The notes beneath the pieces are model-generated. The model ran no database searches. It was not told the origin of the DNA and was given only the letters and a program-made list of their open reading frames with translations. A stretch of DNA of 41,042 bases from Actinomycetota bacterium. GTDB lineage: Bacteria > Actinomycetota > CADDZG01 > WHSQ01. A program made the translations under genes and the position numbers. The DNA lies in assembly GCA_030446465.1 (NCBI GenBank), contig JAUJNI010000002.1, positions 1 to 41,042 of the forward strand, read 5' to 3'. Shown here in pieces: positions 1-8,266 of this stretch (position 1 is the first letter of the stretch; the number at the start of each line of letters is the position of its first letter).

Positions 1-412
1 CCTCTCCCGGTTCTCCGGGCTCCGCTGGGAGATGCTGGCGGCCGCCGGGGCGAGGTCGCAGCGGCCGCTGTGGGCCAGCACGGGCACAAAGAATCCGGCT
101 TACTCCGAGGTGCTCTACGTCGAGCAGCTGATAGGCCCCGACGTCATCAACACCATGCCCGAAAAGACGCTGGTAGCTTTTTCCGATCATGGCCAGGTCC
201 GCCCCACCCTAGACGCCAAACCTGGGGGTGCGCAGCGGGTTCTGAACGATCTACCGAGCGCCGATATCGACCTCCCCAGGGTCACTTCCGAGTTGGAGCG
301 GGAGGGCGTGGAGTCATTTTGCCAGTCCTACCGTGAACTGCTCGACTGCATCGAGGCGCGGTCGGTCGAGCTCCAGACCTCCGCCCTCCCGATAGGCGCT
401 TCGCCCACTTAA
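1..412 (+). CDS. tal: Transaldolase, C-terminal part (5' end outside window)
   Basis: The reading frame is open from the window edge (first full codon at 2) to the TAA at 410-412, so only the last ~136 residues are present. The segment reading RPLWASTGTKNPAYSEVLYV, followed by a GPDVINTMPEKTL stretch, is the hallmark C-terminal part of the large actinobacterial-type transaldolase. This enzyme exchanges dihydroxyacetone units between sugar phosphates in the non-oxidative pentose phosphate pathway in the cytoplasm. The catalytic Schiff-base lysine would lie upstream, outside the window. An internal ATG at 32 is not the real start, because the homologous sequence continues upstream of it. The end of the gene looks intact. 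The family assignment is firm. Confidence 0.9.
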   Translation, partial: LSRFSGLRWEMLAAAGARSQRPLWASTGTKNPAYSEVLYVEQLIGPDVINTMPEKTLVAFSDHGQVRPTLDAKPGGAQRVLNDLPSADIDLPRVTSELEREGVESFCQSYRELLDCIEARSVELQTSALPIGASPT

Positions 413-494
413 CGAACTTTTGTCAGCGAGTTTGACAGCTCTTCCCACGGGCGCGATCCGGATGCGAGTCCGATGGCAACCATCTGACCCCGGC

Positions 495-737
495 TCAGCC
501 GCGCTTGAAGCTCGTTCGCTTGACTAGAGGCTTGCCTTCCTCGAGGGCTACCACATCGTGGACGGAATCTTCGGCGAGAGGCTTCTCGCTGTTATCCGTC
601 AGATCGACGGCCACGACGGGGCTGCCGGCTGGAAAACTACCAAGCTCCCTGATCTCCGGAACTGAGATCTTGCTCTTGCTCCAGGGATGGATCCTCCCCT
701 CGACGTTGACCTCGTACTTGTCCGACGCTTGATTCAT
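495..737 (-). CDS. Small ubiquitin-like protein, multiubiquitin-domain family, single domain
   Basis: An 80-residue acidic protein with a very strong ribosome site (AGGAGGAGG) just before the ATG at 737. After about seven residues it enters a beta-grasp-like pattern: KYEVNVEG, HPWSKSKISVPEIRELG, a PVVAVDLTD strand, and a terminal KRTSFKRG. This matches my memory of the bacterial multiubiquitin (Multi_ubiq) family, whose members are often encoded beside E1-like, E2-like and JAB-type peptidase genes. Here only one domain is present, the tail ends in a single Gly rather than Gly-Gly, and no E1, E2 or JAB gene lies nearby. Whether it is conjugated or acts as an unattached beta-grasp protein cannot be told. 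Neighbours (transaldolase, SufR-like regulator) do not suggest a pathway. The gene is solid; the family call is moderately sure. Confidence 0.72.
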   Translation of the reverse strand: MNQASDKYEVNVEGRIHPWSKSKISVPEIRELGSFPAGSPVVAVDLTDNSEKPLAEDSVHDVVALEEGKPLVKRTSFKRG

Positions 738-1028
738 GCGCTTTCCTCCTCCTAGCTCCCGTCGCCTTTTTCAGCCCAACCGGTGGGGCATTCTTCAATC
801 GCACTTCCAGTTCGTGTCGGAATTGGGAAGACTCTTTTGTCGGAAGATGCTCGGATGTCTCTATATCTACCACCAACATCCGTTAGCTATAGGAATCGTA
901 GCCAACTTTCCACGTCCGTCGCAACTCGTCTTGGATGGGCGGTGGCAGGTTTAGGCATCGACCGCCAGCCGGAGCGTTGACTGGAGTGAGTGTGATCGAA
1001 GGATATCTGGGAACCGTACGAGTAGGCC
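738..1028. other. Intergenic region between divergent small gene and regulator
   Basis: Divergent promoter region for the ubiquitin-like gene (minus) and the SufR-like regulator (plus). Apart from the strong ribosome site of the minus-strand gene at about 740-752, I see no convincing gene, hairpin or repeat. Overlapping short frames on both strands have no recognisable protein features. Confidence 0.5.
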
Positions 1029-1775
1029 ATGTACGAACGCTTGACGCAAGCTGCGCCTAGCCTCGCAGCGTTGGAGGACGAGAACCGGCGACGGATGTAC
1101 GCTTTCATTCGCCGTCAAGGCCGCCCGGTTTCCCGTGAGGACATAGCCAGGGAGCTCGGGCTTTCCCGAAAGCTCGCAGCGTTCCATCTAGACAAGCTCA
1201 GCGAGAAAGGACTCCTCAAGTTCCACTACGCGCGGCCACCGGGTCGTTCCGGACCCGGTGCAGGACGGCCAGCGAAGGTGTATGAGCCAGCCGACGTGAA
1301 GATCGAGGTTTCGATTCCGGAGCGTCGCTACGACCTTGCCGGTGCTCTTCTGGTTGACACGGTAAGGGGCCAAGCAGCTTCATCCGGCCACGAGCACGCT
1401 CAGCGGGTTGCGAGGAAGGCGGGGTTTGGCCTTGGACGGGAACTCCGGGAAGCAAAAAGGCTCGGTCGGCCGGGAGCGGAACGCACACTCACACTCGCCA
1501 AGGAGGTCTTAGAACGGTACGGCTATGAGCCCCATCAAGGTCCTCTCGAACAGATCGCTCTTCGAAACTGTCCCTTTCACGCCCTTTCTTCCTACGCGCC
1601 CGATCTCATATGTCCGATGAATCAGGCGTTTATCGAGGGGATGGTTCGCGGCCTCGGTAACGAAACCGTAACGGTCGACCTGAAGCGCCTTCCCGGGCAG
1701 TGCTGTGTGAGTTTACGGGCGCCGCAAAGACGCAGTGTCGGACCGAAGCGACAGTCGGCGAAGGGGTCCGACTAA
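1029..1775 (+). CDS. SufR-like winged-helix regulator with C-terminal Cys cluster (probable Fe-S sensor)
   Basis: A 248-residue protein. Residues ~15-66 form a winged helix-turn-helix (DIARELGLSRKLAAFHLDKL), with a basic Gly/Pro-rich wing at ~70-86. The C-terminal half has the motif NCPFHALSSYAPDLIC (Cys181, Cys195) and a CC pair at 225-226, the arrangement of the SufR branch of ArsR-like regulators. Members of that branch bind an Fe-S cluster and repress Fe-S assembly or redox genes. No suf genes are in the window, so the target is unknown. A decayed paralogue of the same family lies at 8255-8675. The protein is probably cytoplasmic and dimeric. The fold and family are confident; the ligand is inferred from the cysteines. 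Confidence 0.82.
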   Translation: MYERLTQAAPSLAALEDENRRRMYAFIRRQGRPVSREDIARELGLSRKLAAFHLDKLSEKGLLKFHYARPPGRSGPGAGRPAKVYEPADVKIEVSIPERRYDLAGALLVDTVRGQAASSGHEHAQRVARKAGFGLGRELREAKRLGRPGAERTLTLAKEVLERYGYEPHQGPLEQIALRNCPFHALSSYAPDLICPMNQAFIEGMVRGLGNETVTVDLKRLPGQCCVSLRAPQRRSVGPKRQSAKGSD

Positions 1776-2257
1776 GATACTCCGTCAAACCGGCAGGCAA
1801 TCGGCCTGCTTAACAAACCCGAGAGCGTTACTCATGACGAGTTGCCCGGATACTTTCATAATGCTCTTGGCGAGCTAGAGGCAGGGTTAGTCGTAACGTC
1901 AACCTCGTTTGACTATAGAAGCTACTTCTTCTTTGAACTTCTTGTAACACCTTATTCGATTATCGATTCTCAGTTGATGCCAAAGCAATTGTTACTTAGA
2001 ATCTAAGCCAAGCGTTCTGGGGTTTAGGAGGAGACGCCCACCGCGTCGCGGCCAGCACCACTGCTATACGCGTGGCTCTTGCCGACCTGGAATGCTGGAC
2101 TTGGTCGTTGCGTGGCACCCTGGGCGGTTCACTAAAGTCCGACTGCGGCTTCAACGTGGAAACCGCGACTGACCACCCAGTTTATCGACCAAGTCAGACG
2201 ACATTATCCCTCCCACTGATCTCTGCTCCTCGGAGTAGAGCCAAACAAGGAGTACTC
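1776..2257. other. Gene-poor leader region upstream of folE
   Basis: About 480 bases without a supportable gene. It contains a locally AT-rich stretch (about 1,900-2,010) unlike its surroundings and a perfect 13-bp palindrome at 1995-2007. The folE frame stays open upstream of 2258 back to about 2072, but that part lacks family similarity and has no good ribosome site. Confidence 0.5.
1995..2007. promoter_or_regulatory. Perfect palindrome CTTAGAATCTAAG upstream of folE
   Basis: Perfect 6-bp arms around a single A, in an AT-rich intergenic stretch about 250 bases before the folE start. The TTAG...CTAA core resembles the arms of the larger palindrome at 10361-10403, but the spacing differs. 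It could be an operator for a dimeric regulator such as the SufR-like protein encoded just upstream; this is inference only. Confidence 0.35.
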
Positions 2258-2965
2258 ATGGCGGACGGCTTCGTCTCTTCCGGCCACACCACTAGCAAAA
2301 GTGAGCCCGTCACCTCGGCCCTCTTTGAGGATCCCGAAGAAACGTCGCATTGGGAGCAAACCTGGCCCCGGCGTATTCCGGCTGGGCAGTGGGAACGGTA
2401 CAAGTCGTACGTCGCCGAAATCTTCGAGGACTTGGGGATGAATCTCAACACGCCCGGCACGTTTAAGACCCCGGAGCGATTTCTGAAAGCTCTATTTGAT
2501 TCCACAGTTGGATATGAAGGTGACTCCAAGCTCCTTACCGCGTTCCCCACCGAGTGCCGGGGCGGTCCGGACTGTTCGATAAGCCAGATCGTCGAGGGTC
2601 CGATCTCCTTCTACGCCCTTTGCGAGCACCATTCTCTACCGTTCTTCGGGCATGCGTATGTGGGATACGTCGCTCACGAGAACATCATCGGCATTTCGAA
2701 GCTGACGAGGCTTGTCCGCCTTTTCGCCCGCAGATTTACTGTCCAGGAGCGAATGGGGCAGCAGGTTGCCGACACGCTGGTGGAGTTGCTTCAGCCGCAC
2801 GGGGTTGCGGTTCACCTCGAGGCGACGCATCTTTGCACGCAGATGAGAGGGGTACGGGAAGAGCGGTCCCGAACCTGGACATCCTTCTGGCGAGGCACCT
2901 ATGAAAACCAGCCTGCGATGAGGGAGGAATTTCTCACGTTCTGCCGCGGCCATGACTCTGGCTAG
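2258..2965 (+). CDS. folE: GTP cyclohydrolase I
   Basis: A 235-residue protein starting at the ATG at 2258, chosen because AAGGAG (2247-2252) sits five bases upstream and conserved sequence begins only later. The enzyme converts GTP to 7,8-dihydroneopterin triphosphate, the first step toward folate and pterins, in the cytoplasm. The T-fold signature is clear: TPERFLKALF, then LCEHHSLPFFG with zinc ligand Cys122 and neighbouring histidines, GISKLTRLVRLFARRFTVQE, and CTQMRGV with the second zinc cysteine (Cys193). The N-terminal ~45 residues are variable, as usual. No other folate gene is adjacent, so it seems to be a single-gene unit. Confidence 0.95.
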   Translation: MADGFVSSGHTTSKSEPVTSALFEDPEETSHWEQTWPRRIPAGQWERYKSYVAEIFEDLGMNLNTPGTFKTPERFLKALFDSTVGYEGDSKLLTAFPTECRGGPDCSISQIVEGPISFYALCEHHSLPFFGHAYVGYVAHENIIGISKLTRLVRLFARRFTVQERMGQQVADTLVELLQPHGVAVHLEATHLCTQMRGVREERSRTWTSFWRGTYENQPAMREEFLTFCRGHDSG

Positions 2966-3018
2966 TGGGGTTGCACGTGCGAGTGAGGCACCCATCGGTG
3001 GCATTTGTGGCGAGCCGA

Positions 3019-3245
3019 CTATGCCGGACCACCAAAACCAATCTCATTCCAGGCCCACGGGTGGGAGTAGTAGGCAGAGCAGGCATAACGCATCCACAGG
3101 TTCCACAAATGCATCGCCAGCATACCGGCAAAGACCTCGGACGTCCGAACCGACTCGAGCATCCCCTTTTGAATGTGCCGGCTGGACGTCTCAAAGGAGT
3201 GGGCGTGCGCTCCGCCAGCGAACGCCGCCAGGCCTGCTCGTCGGA
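3019..3245 (-). pseudogene. Remnant of gluconate 2-dehydrogenase subunit 3-like gene
   Basis: The minus strand reads about 75 codons, beginning just after a TAA at 3246-3248 and ending at a TAG at 3019-3021. The peptide contains FAGMLAMHLWNLWMRYACSA and then YYSHPWAWNEIGFGGPA. The Y-x-H-P-x-A-W-x-E-I-G-F-G-G-P-A motif is what I remember from the C-terminal half of the gluconate 2-dehydrogenase subunit 3 family, small partner subunits of membrane-bound GMC-type sugar dehydrogenases. In intact members this motif is followed by about 20 more residues; here it stops immediately. There is no start codon in a sensible place and the N-terminal half is absent. No large-subunit gene is visible. I read it as a decayed fragment; the family call is moderate. 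Confidence 0.55.
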
Positions 3246-3666
3246 ATTACGAGGTCCTAAACGTGTGCGCCGTCCTTGGCGTCGCAACCTCGCAATGCTG
3301 CCCTCAGATGGCGAGCAACGAAGCCAGAGGGAAAGGAGATTTTCAATCACCTGCCTCGCCTACGTTGCCACTGGGAATGACCCCAAGAAGGCTCTAGAGG
3401 AGGGAGCGCACCACGTTCTCCCTACTAAGGGCAGGGTATGGACTGAGCCCTAGAACCTCATCCACCCGGGTCCGTTCAGAGACCATAGCAGAGGCGGCAA
3501 AGAGGCTGCGAGCAGGCGGCCTCGGTCTTCGGTCACCCTTGGATTCCGAGGGAGTCATGGATCGGCGGGGTACGAAATTCCGTCGGTTCGTCGCGGGATC
3601 GCCTTGGCGGAGTCCTCCACGAGTACTACCTGGAGGACGTTGCAGCGTGACGATCGTGTTTTGCAC
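3246..3666. other. Non-coding or fully decayed stretch
   Basis: About 420 bases between the sugar-dehydrogenase-subunit remnant and the DUF2231-Rieske gene. Open frames on both strands are low-complexity and Arg/Pro/Ser-rich without any family resemblance. I see no hairpin terminator or clear promoter. Probably eroded sequence like its neighbours. Confidence 0.45.
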
Positions 3667-4572
3667 CTATGGCCCTTCCTGATCTCGAGACGGCTGGTTT
3701 GGGTCTGTTCTCTTTGTTCCCCACTGTGAACGCAACAGCCGCCGAACCTCAATCCTTCCATCTCTACGCCTAACCTCGTACACCGGAGCCGGGACGGTGG
3801 CTGGTCCTCTGATTACTGCACCATCTGAAAGACGAAAGATGCTTCCGTGACAGGAGCATTCCACGCTCAAGTCTTTGACCTGACCAAGGTGAAGGCGGCA
3901 TCCCCGATGAGTACACCTATCGGAGAGCGCATAAATCTCCTCTCCTTCCTTGTAGAGCAGGACGCGCACCTCATTCACCTTGGACTCGATAAGGGTGCCC
4001 TCGGGGAGGTCGTCGTCGGCGATCACCGGCGTCCACTCCTGAGGCCATGCTTCGAAGGCCGTCCGGTTCACCCCAACCCCATTTACGAAGGAGAGGTGTC
4101 CGCCCAGGTAGGCGGATCCTCCGCCAATGCCGACGGCGGCAAGTGTCAACAGCTTCGCTGCCTTGCGGCTGCCATTCTTACGAGCTCTTGAGGACAAGAT
4201 TTGAAGGCAAAGAGCCGCCGTATTGCCTAATGCATGAACCGACCCCACACGTTGCTGAGCCCCCCAAAGGTCCGACCAGTCGGATAAGCCGGCCGCAATC
4301 GTGGGAAGCGCTGACACATTGCCGATGGACAGGAGCCGATCCGCCGCTCTTTCCGTGCGCTCGTCAGAAAGCAAGTCGAGCAAGAAAGCGCTGATCCAGG
4401 TACCGATCACGACATCTGTGAGTATCGGATGAAGTGGACGGCCTATCCAAGTGCCGCTGAGCAGGTCCTTTTGGAGCGACTGCTGTGGGACTGCCCGGGA
4501 GACGAGTTTTTGGACGAGGCGTGCGAAGGGGTCGACAGATTCCATCTGCTCGATTCTTGTGGTCAATCGCAC
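3667..4572 (-). CDS. DUF2231 membrane domain fused to Rieske [2Fe-2S] domain
   Basis: A 301-residue protein from a GTG start at 4572 (an ATG at 4545 is an alternative). Residues ~35-165 form a DUF2231-type membrane domain (GTWIGRPLHPILTDVVIGTW, several hydrophobic helices, and a Gly-rich AYLGGHLSF end). Residues ~185-270 are a Rieske domain with the cluster ligands Cys220-T-His222 and Cys239-S-C-His242. Such fusions occur in actinobacteria and presumably pass electrons at the membrane, but the partners are not established. The TPR gene lies upstream on the same strand with only a short gap, so co-transcription is possible. Domain identification is strong; the physiological role is unknown. 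Confidence 0.88.
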   Translation of the reverse strand: MRLTTRIEQMESVDPFARLVQKLVSRAVPQQSLQKDLLSGTWIGRPLHPILTDVVIGTWISAFLLDLLSDERTERAADRLLSIGNVSALPTIAAGLSDWSDLWGAQQRVGSVHALGNTAALCLQILSSRARKNGSRKAAKLLTLAAVGIGGGSAYLGGHLSFVNGVGVNRTAFEAWPQEWTPVIADDDLPEGTLIESKVNEVRVLLYKEGEEIYALSDRCTHRGCRLHLGQVKDLSVECSCHGSIFRLSDGAVIRGPATVPAPVYEVRRRDGRIEVRRLLRSQWGTKRTDPNQPSRDQEGP

Positions 4573-4635
4573 GACGATTACTGCCCCTTCTTAGGTGCTT
4601 CGGCTCCATTTGCATAACCAGTACAGCAGTCAACC

Positions 4636-5820
4636 TCAATTCGTCCGTAAATCATGATTCGCCATGCGTTCAAGTTGTTCGGCTTCTTCGGCCGCGATTC
4701 TCGCTGTATCGGCCGGGCCGAGCCCGATGGCTTGCTCATATGCCGCCCTGGCCCGGTCGTGTTTGCCCAGATCAGCAAGAAGTTTAGCTGCGCTAATCGC
4801 ACCTAACGACGCGTACTCCGGATGACGCAAATAAATCACCAGCTCGAAACTGTAAAGCGCATCCTCATGTTCTCCTAATGCCGCCAGAAGGTCGCCGAGC
4901 TTTAAGGCTGCCCATGAAGTGATGTCGGGATGGCCAAAAAGGATGGCTTGCCCTAAGGCTTCCTTTGCACGATCAAATTGCTCAAGCCTTTCGAAGAGAA
5001 TCCCCAGGTTGTATGCGGCCAAGGGCCCGAACTCGGGATGTCCCGACGCCTGGGCTCGCTCGTAGGCTTCTTGTGCCTGGGCCGTCTCGTTCCTTTCCTC
5101 CAGAAGGGTGCCGAGACCAAAGGCGGTGGCCGGTGCAAAATCCTCGTGGCCGGAATCGATGGCTAGCTGATACAGCTTCTGAGCCATTCTCCGAGCGCTC
5201 TCTTTTTCAACAGCAAGAAGACCAGCAAGCCTGACTCCAGCCTCTATTGACTCTTCCTTACGATCGGCCTCGACCGCTTCGCACCACGCCCGCTGTGCGT
5301 CGTAGAGTTCTAGCCGCGCTCGCCGATCTTTTTTTGTTTCGTCAAAGTCGGAACGGTAAGACCGCATGACGAGAGGAAAGACCTCTCGTCGCATATGTTG
5401 CAACGATCGGAGGCGATCGTACCGGCACGTGCCGTCGGGGGTGATCCCAACTGCAGGGGAGATGCGGTCGATGTGGACATAGATTCGGTTGTCGTCATCA
5501 AGAGAAAGGTGTAGACCGGGGCCATCGGTGATCTCTCGTAACGAGATCTGGCCATGATGCAACAGTCCGCCACCGGGAGTGTCGCGACAGAACCTACCGG
5601 TAATGAGCAGGTCATCCAGGAATGCTCTGTTGTCTTCCGATGTAAAATGCGCACCTCCAGCCCCAATTGTGACGGCGCCACCGACGGAGCGAATGTGGCG
5701 CCATAAACCGAGCTCAAGCAGTCGCCGGTAAAGCAAGCCCATTGCTCTACGTGCGGGAGTATCCAAATTGGATGTTTGTGCGGCCCGCAGCATGTTTTCG
5801 CCAAGACGTCCAGGCATCAT
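4636..5820 (-). CDS. TPR/Sel1-like repeat protein with unassigned N-terminal domain
   Basis: About 394 residues from the ATG pair at 5820/5817, preceded immediately by AAGGAGG (the frame is open to a GTG at 5892, but that start has no ribosome site). The first ~150 residues include GGAVTIGAGGAHFTSEDNRA and HIDRISPAVGITPDG and match no family I recognise. From ~190 on there are at least five 34-36-residue helical repeats with the A-x-x-x-L-G-x-L-L pattern (TAFGLGTLLEERN, AAYNLGILFERL, AALKLGDLLAALGEHEDA), typical of TPRs that bind protein partners. No signal peptide or membrane segment, so it is likely cytoplasmic. It is divergent from the GH15 gene at 5976. The repeats are certain; the function is unknown. 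Confidence 0.85.
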   Translation of the reverse strand: MMPGRLGENMLRAAQTSNLDTPARRAMGLLYRRLLELGLWRHIRSVGGAVTIGAGGAHFTSEDNRAFLDDLLITGRFCRDTPGGGLLHHGQISLREITDGPGLHLSLDDDNRIYVHIDRISPAVGITPDGTCRYDRLRSLQHMRREVFPLVMRSYRSDFDETKKDRRARLELYDAQRAWCEAVEADRKEESIEAGVRLAGLLAVEKESARRMAQKLYQLAIDSGHEDFAPATAFGLGTLLEERNETAQAQEAYERAQASGHPEFGPLAAYNLGILFERLEQFDRAKEALGQAILFGHPDITSWAALKLGDLLAALGEHEDALYSFELVIYLRHPEYASLGAISAAKLLADLGKHDRARAAYEQAIGLGPADTARIAAEEAEQLERMANHDLRTN

Positions 5821-5975
5821 CCTCCTTGATCTCTTATTACAGAGCCACGCTCGGGCCTCTGCCTCGATGCCCGGGGCGCTCCACGTTAGCACTGCTCACA
5901 TATCTATCGATAATGGACTTTAGTAGTAGAACTGCAACCGAGGAGATTGCTTCTGTTGCTCGAGGCCGGTGAGGC

Positions 5976-7793
5976 ATGAATCAACCATCGATAAGTGATT
6001 ACGCATTGATCGGTGACACGCGATCAGCTGCTCTGTGCTCGCTCGCCGGTTCGATCGATTGGTTGTGCCTGCCCAGGTTCGATTCCGAGCCGGTTTTTGG
6101 GCGACTAGTCGGGGGCGAACGTGCAGGATGTTTCGAAATCACTCCTACGGACCCTTATTCGGCATCTCGCGCTTATCGCCCTGGTTCCGCCGTCCTTGAC
6201 ACCAAGTGGGAGACGAGTACGGGTCGAGCCGTGCTCACCGATGCGATGATTTTAGAGGTGAGCGGAACGTTGCTGCCTCAGGCGCTTCTTGTGAGGACGG
6301 TCCGCTGCATGAGTGGCTCGGTCTCGCTTCGTATCCTGTTCGATCCCCGGCGCAGCTTGAAGGGTCTTCCTCCACGATCTGAAAAACGCCACGGTGCCCT
6401 TATCTGCTCATGGGGGTCACTGGCGATCGGCTTGTCTACTACCCCTGAGATGGTGCTCGAACCTGGGCGGGAACTCGAGGTTCAGCTTGACTCCGACGAA
6501 GAGATTACGTTTCACCTCGCCTTGGCGGATCGATCGCCAGTGGTCTTGCTGAGCAGTGAGACGGCGGGCAGGCACCTTGCGCGCACAACGTCGTGGTGGC
6601 GTCAGTGGTCGTCAGAGTTGCTCTACCATGGCCCTTTCAGGGATGCGGTCCAGCGCAGCCTAATCACTCTTCGGTTGCTGACCTACTCCCCTTCTGGCGC
6701 TCCGGTGGCCGCGCCGACCACCTCTCTCCCCGAAGTGTTGGGCGGCGGGCGCAACTGGGACTATCGCTTCTCGTGGCCTCGGGATGCGAGCATCGGAGTA
6801 GCCGCCTTCTTGGCGGCGGGCAAGCAGGAGGAGGCGCACTCCTTCATGCATTGGCTTACCCATGCCAGCCGGCTCACCCATCCCCGGATGGACGTTCTCT
6901 ACACAGTTCACGGCAAGCCAGGACCGGCTGAACGAGAGGTTAGTGAAGCAAGCGGATATAGAGGCAGCCGCCCCGTTAGGGTCGGCAACGCTGCAAGCGA
7001 ACAGCATCAGCTGGACGTATACGGGTGGGTCGTTGATGCGGCTTGGTTGATGACCCAATCGGGCCAAAAACTCGGGAGAGAGGCATGGCGAGCGCTTCGA
7101 GCGTTCGCCGACTACGTCGCTCGTAGCTGGCGACTTCCCGATGCCGGCATATGGGAGGTTCGTGGGGAGCCCGCACACCACGTTCACTCGAAACTGATGG
7201 GATGGCTGGCGCTCGATCGAGCAGTGAAAATGGCGACGTCGCAAGGCGCCCGTCCGTCTCAGTTACGGGTCTGGCGGGAGCAGGCGGAGCTGCTAGCGGC
7301 CGACATCAAGAGCAAGGGTTTCAACACCGAGATGAACTCATACGTTTGGAGCTACGGCTCCAGGCATCTCGACGCCGCTCTGCTGCTGTTGCCAATGCTC
7401 GAATTTGAGGAACAAGGATCGCGCCGGATCGAGGGTACAGTGTCGGCAATCCAAGACCAACTCAGTGCCCGAAGGGGACTTATTTACCGTTACCCACCGG
7501 GGGCTGACCTGATGGAGGGTGACGAGGGGGCGTTTCTTCCTTGCTCGTTCTGGCTAGTTCAAGCGCTCGCGCGCCAGGGGGAGCTGGACCAGGCGACGGC
7601 GCTGTTCGATCAGCTGTTGACCTTCGCCAACGATCTGGGTCTATTTAGCGAGGAGATCAATCCGCTGACGGGTGAGCTGCTAGGGAACTTCCCCCAGGCA
7701 CTTACCCACGCGGCACTGGTTCAGGCCGCCATCGCAATTGACAAGGCGTCAGACGAATCGCGATCCACCACCGACCTTTTGGAGCGAAACTGA
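5976..7793 (+). CDS. Glycoside hydrolase family 15 enzyme (glucoamylase/trehalase-like)
   Basis: A 605-residue protein. The N-terminal part has the family opening (ISDYALIGDTRSAALCSLAG, SIDWLCLPRFDSEPVFGRLVG), forming the beta-sandwich domain. The (alpha/alpha)6 barrel carries GGGRNWDYRFSWPRDASIGVA around residues 260-275, and near the C-terminus the SEEINPLTGELLGNFPQALTH segment corresponds to the second catalytic-acid region. GH15 enzymes release glucose from alpha-glucosides; actinobacterial members of this layout include trehalases. Substrate cannot be chosen from sequence alone. There is no signal peptide, so it is likely cytoplasmic. It overlaps the next gene by one base, which implies translational coupling. 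Full length and intact. Confidence 0.93.
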   Translation: MNQPSISDYALIGDTRSAALCSLAGSIDWLCLPRFDSEPVFGRLVGGERAGCFEITPTDPYSASRAYRPGSAVLDTKWETSTGRAVLTDAMILEVSGTLLPQALLVRTVRCMSGSVSLRILFDPRRSLKGLPPRSEKRHGALICSWGSLAIGLSTTPEMVLEPGRELEVQLDSDEEITFHLALADRSPVVLLSSETAGRHLARTTSWWRQWSSELLYHGPFRDAVQRSLITLRLLTYSPSGAPVAAPTTSLPEVLGGGRNWDYRFSWPRDASIGVAAFLAAGKQEEAHSFMHWLTHASRLTHPRMDVLYTVHGKPGPAEREVSEASGYRGSRPVRVGNAASEQHQLDVYGWVVDAAWLMTQSGQKLGREAWRALRAFADYVARSWRLPDAGIWEVRGEPAHHVHSKLMGWLALDRAVKMATSQGARPSQLRVWREQAELLAADIKSKGFNTEMNSYVWSYGSRHLDAALLLLPMLEFEEQGSRRIEGTVSAIQDQLSARRGLIYRYPPGADLMEGDEGAFLPCSFWLVQALARQGELDQATALFDQLLTFANDLGLFSEEINPLTGELLGNFPQALTHAALVQAAIAIDKASDESRSTTDLLERN

Positions 7794-8266
7794 TGGACTG
7801 GTCGGGATGGGCAACATTCGGATTCGGCGCCACTATTGCCCTGACCGGAATCATGGTCGCTGCTCAGCTGGCTGGTCTCACTCGGATGGATCTGCCCATG
7901 ATGCTGGGCACTCTGGTTGTCGGCGACGCCGACCGAGCACGGGTGGCCGGATTTTTTGTACATCTGCTGGTGGGTCAGTTCTTCGCAGTGTTCTATTTGG
8001 CAGCCTTCGACAATCTTGGAAACGCATCTTGGTGGCTCGGTGCAATGTTCGGAGCCTTCCACGGTCTTGCTGCGCTGACACTGCTCATCCCGTTGCTCCC
8101 CGGGATCCATCCCCGAATGGCTTCAGAGCGCGCAGGACCTAGGCTCGGTGGGGTTCTGGAGCCTCCGGGCCTGTTCGCCCTCAACTACGGCAAGGAAACG
8201 GCCCTGGTTACATTCATCGCGCACGTGGTCTACGGCGTTATCCTCGGCCTCTTCCTAGGCCCCTGA
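7793..8266 (+). CDS. Small integral membrane protein, translationally coupled to GH15
   Basis: A 157-residue hydrophobic protein whose ATG overlaps the TGA of the GH15 gene. Four hydrophobic segments are visible (residues ~7-28, ~50-72, ~80-105 and ~135-155), with a polar loop containing IHPRMASERAGPRLGG. I do not recognise a characterised family. Coupling to GH15 suggests that the two are made together, but a role in sugar metabolism is inference only. The gene looks intact and its codon use matches the neighbouring GH15 gene. Confidence 0.75.
   Translation: MDWSGWATFGFGATIALTGIMVAAQLAGLTRMDLPMMLGTLVVGDADRARVAGFFVHLLVGQFFAVFYLAAFDNLGNASWWLGAMFGAFHGLAALTLLIPLLPGIHPRMASERAGPRLGGVLEPPGLFALNYGKETALVTFIAHVVYGVILGLFLGP

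Noticed and set aside
2965-3453. 162-codon plus-strand open frame after folE
   Set aside because: Basic, low-information composition; it is antisense to the sugar-dehydrogenase-subunit relic.
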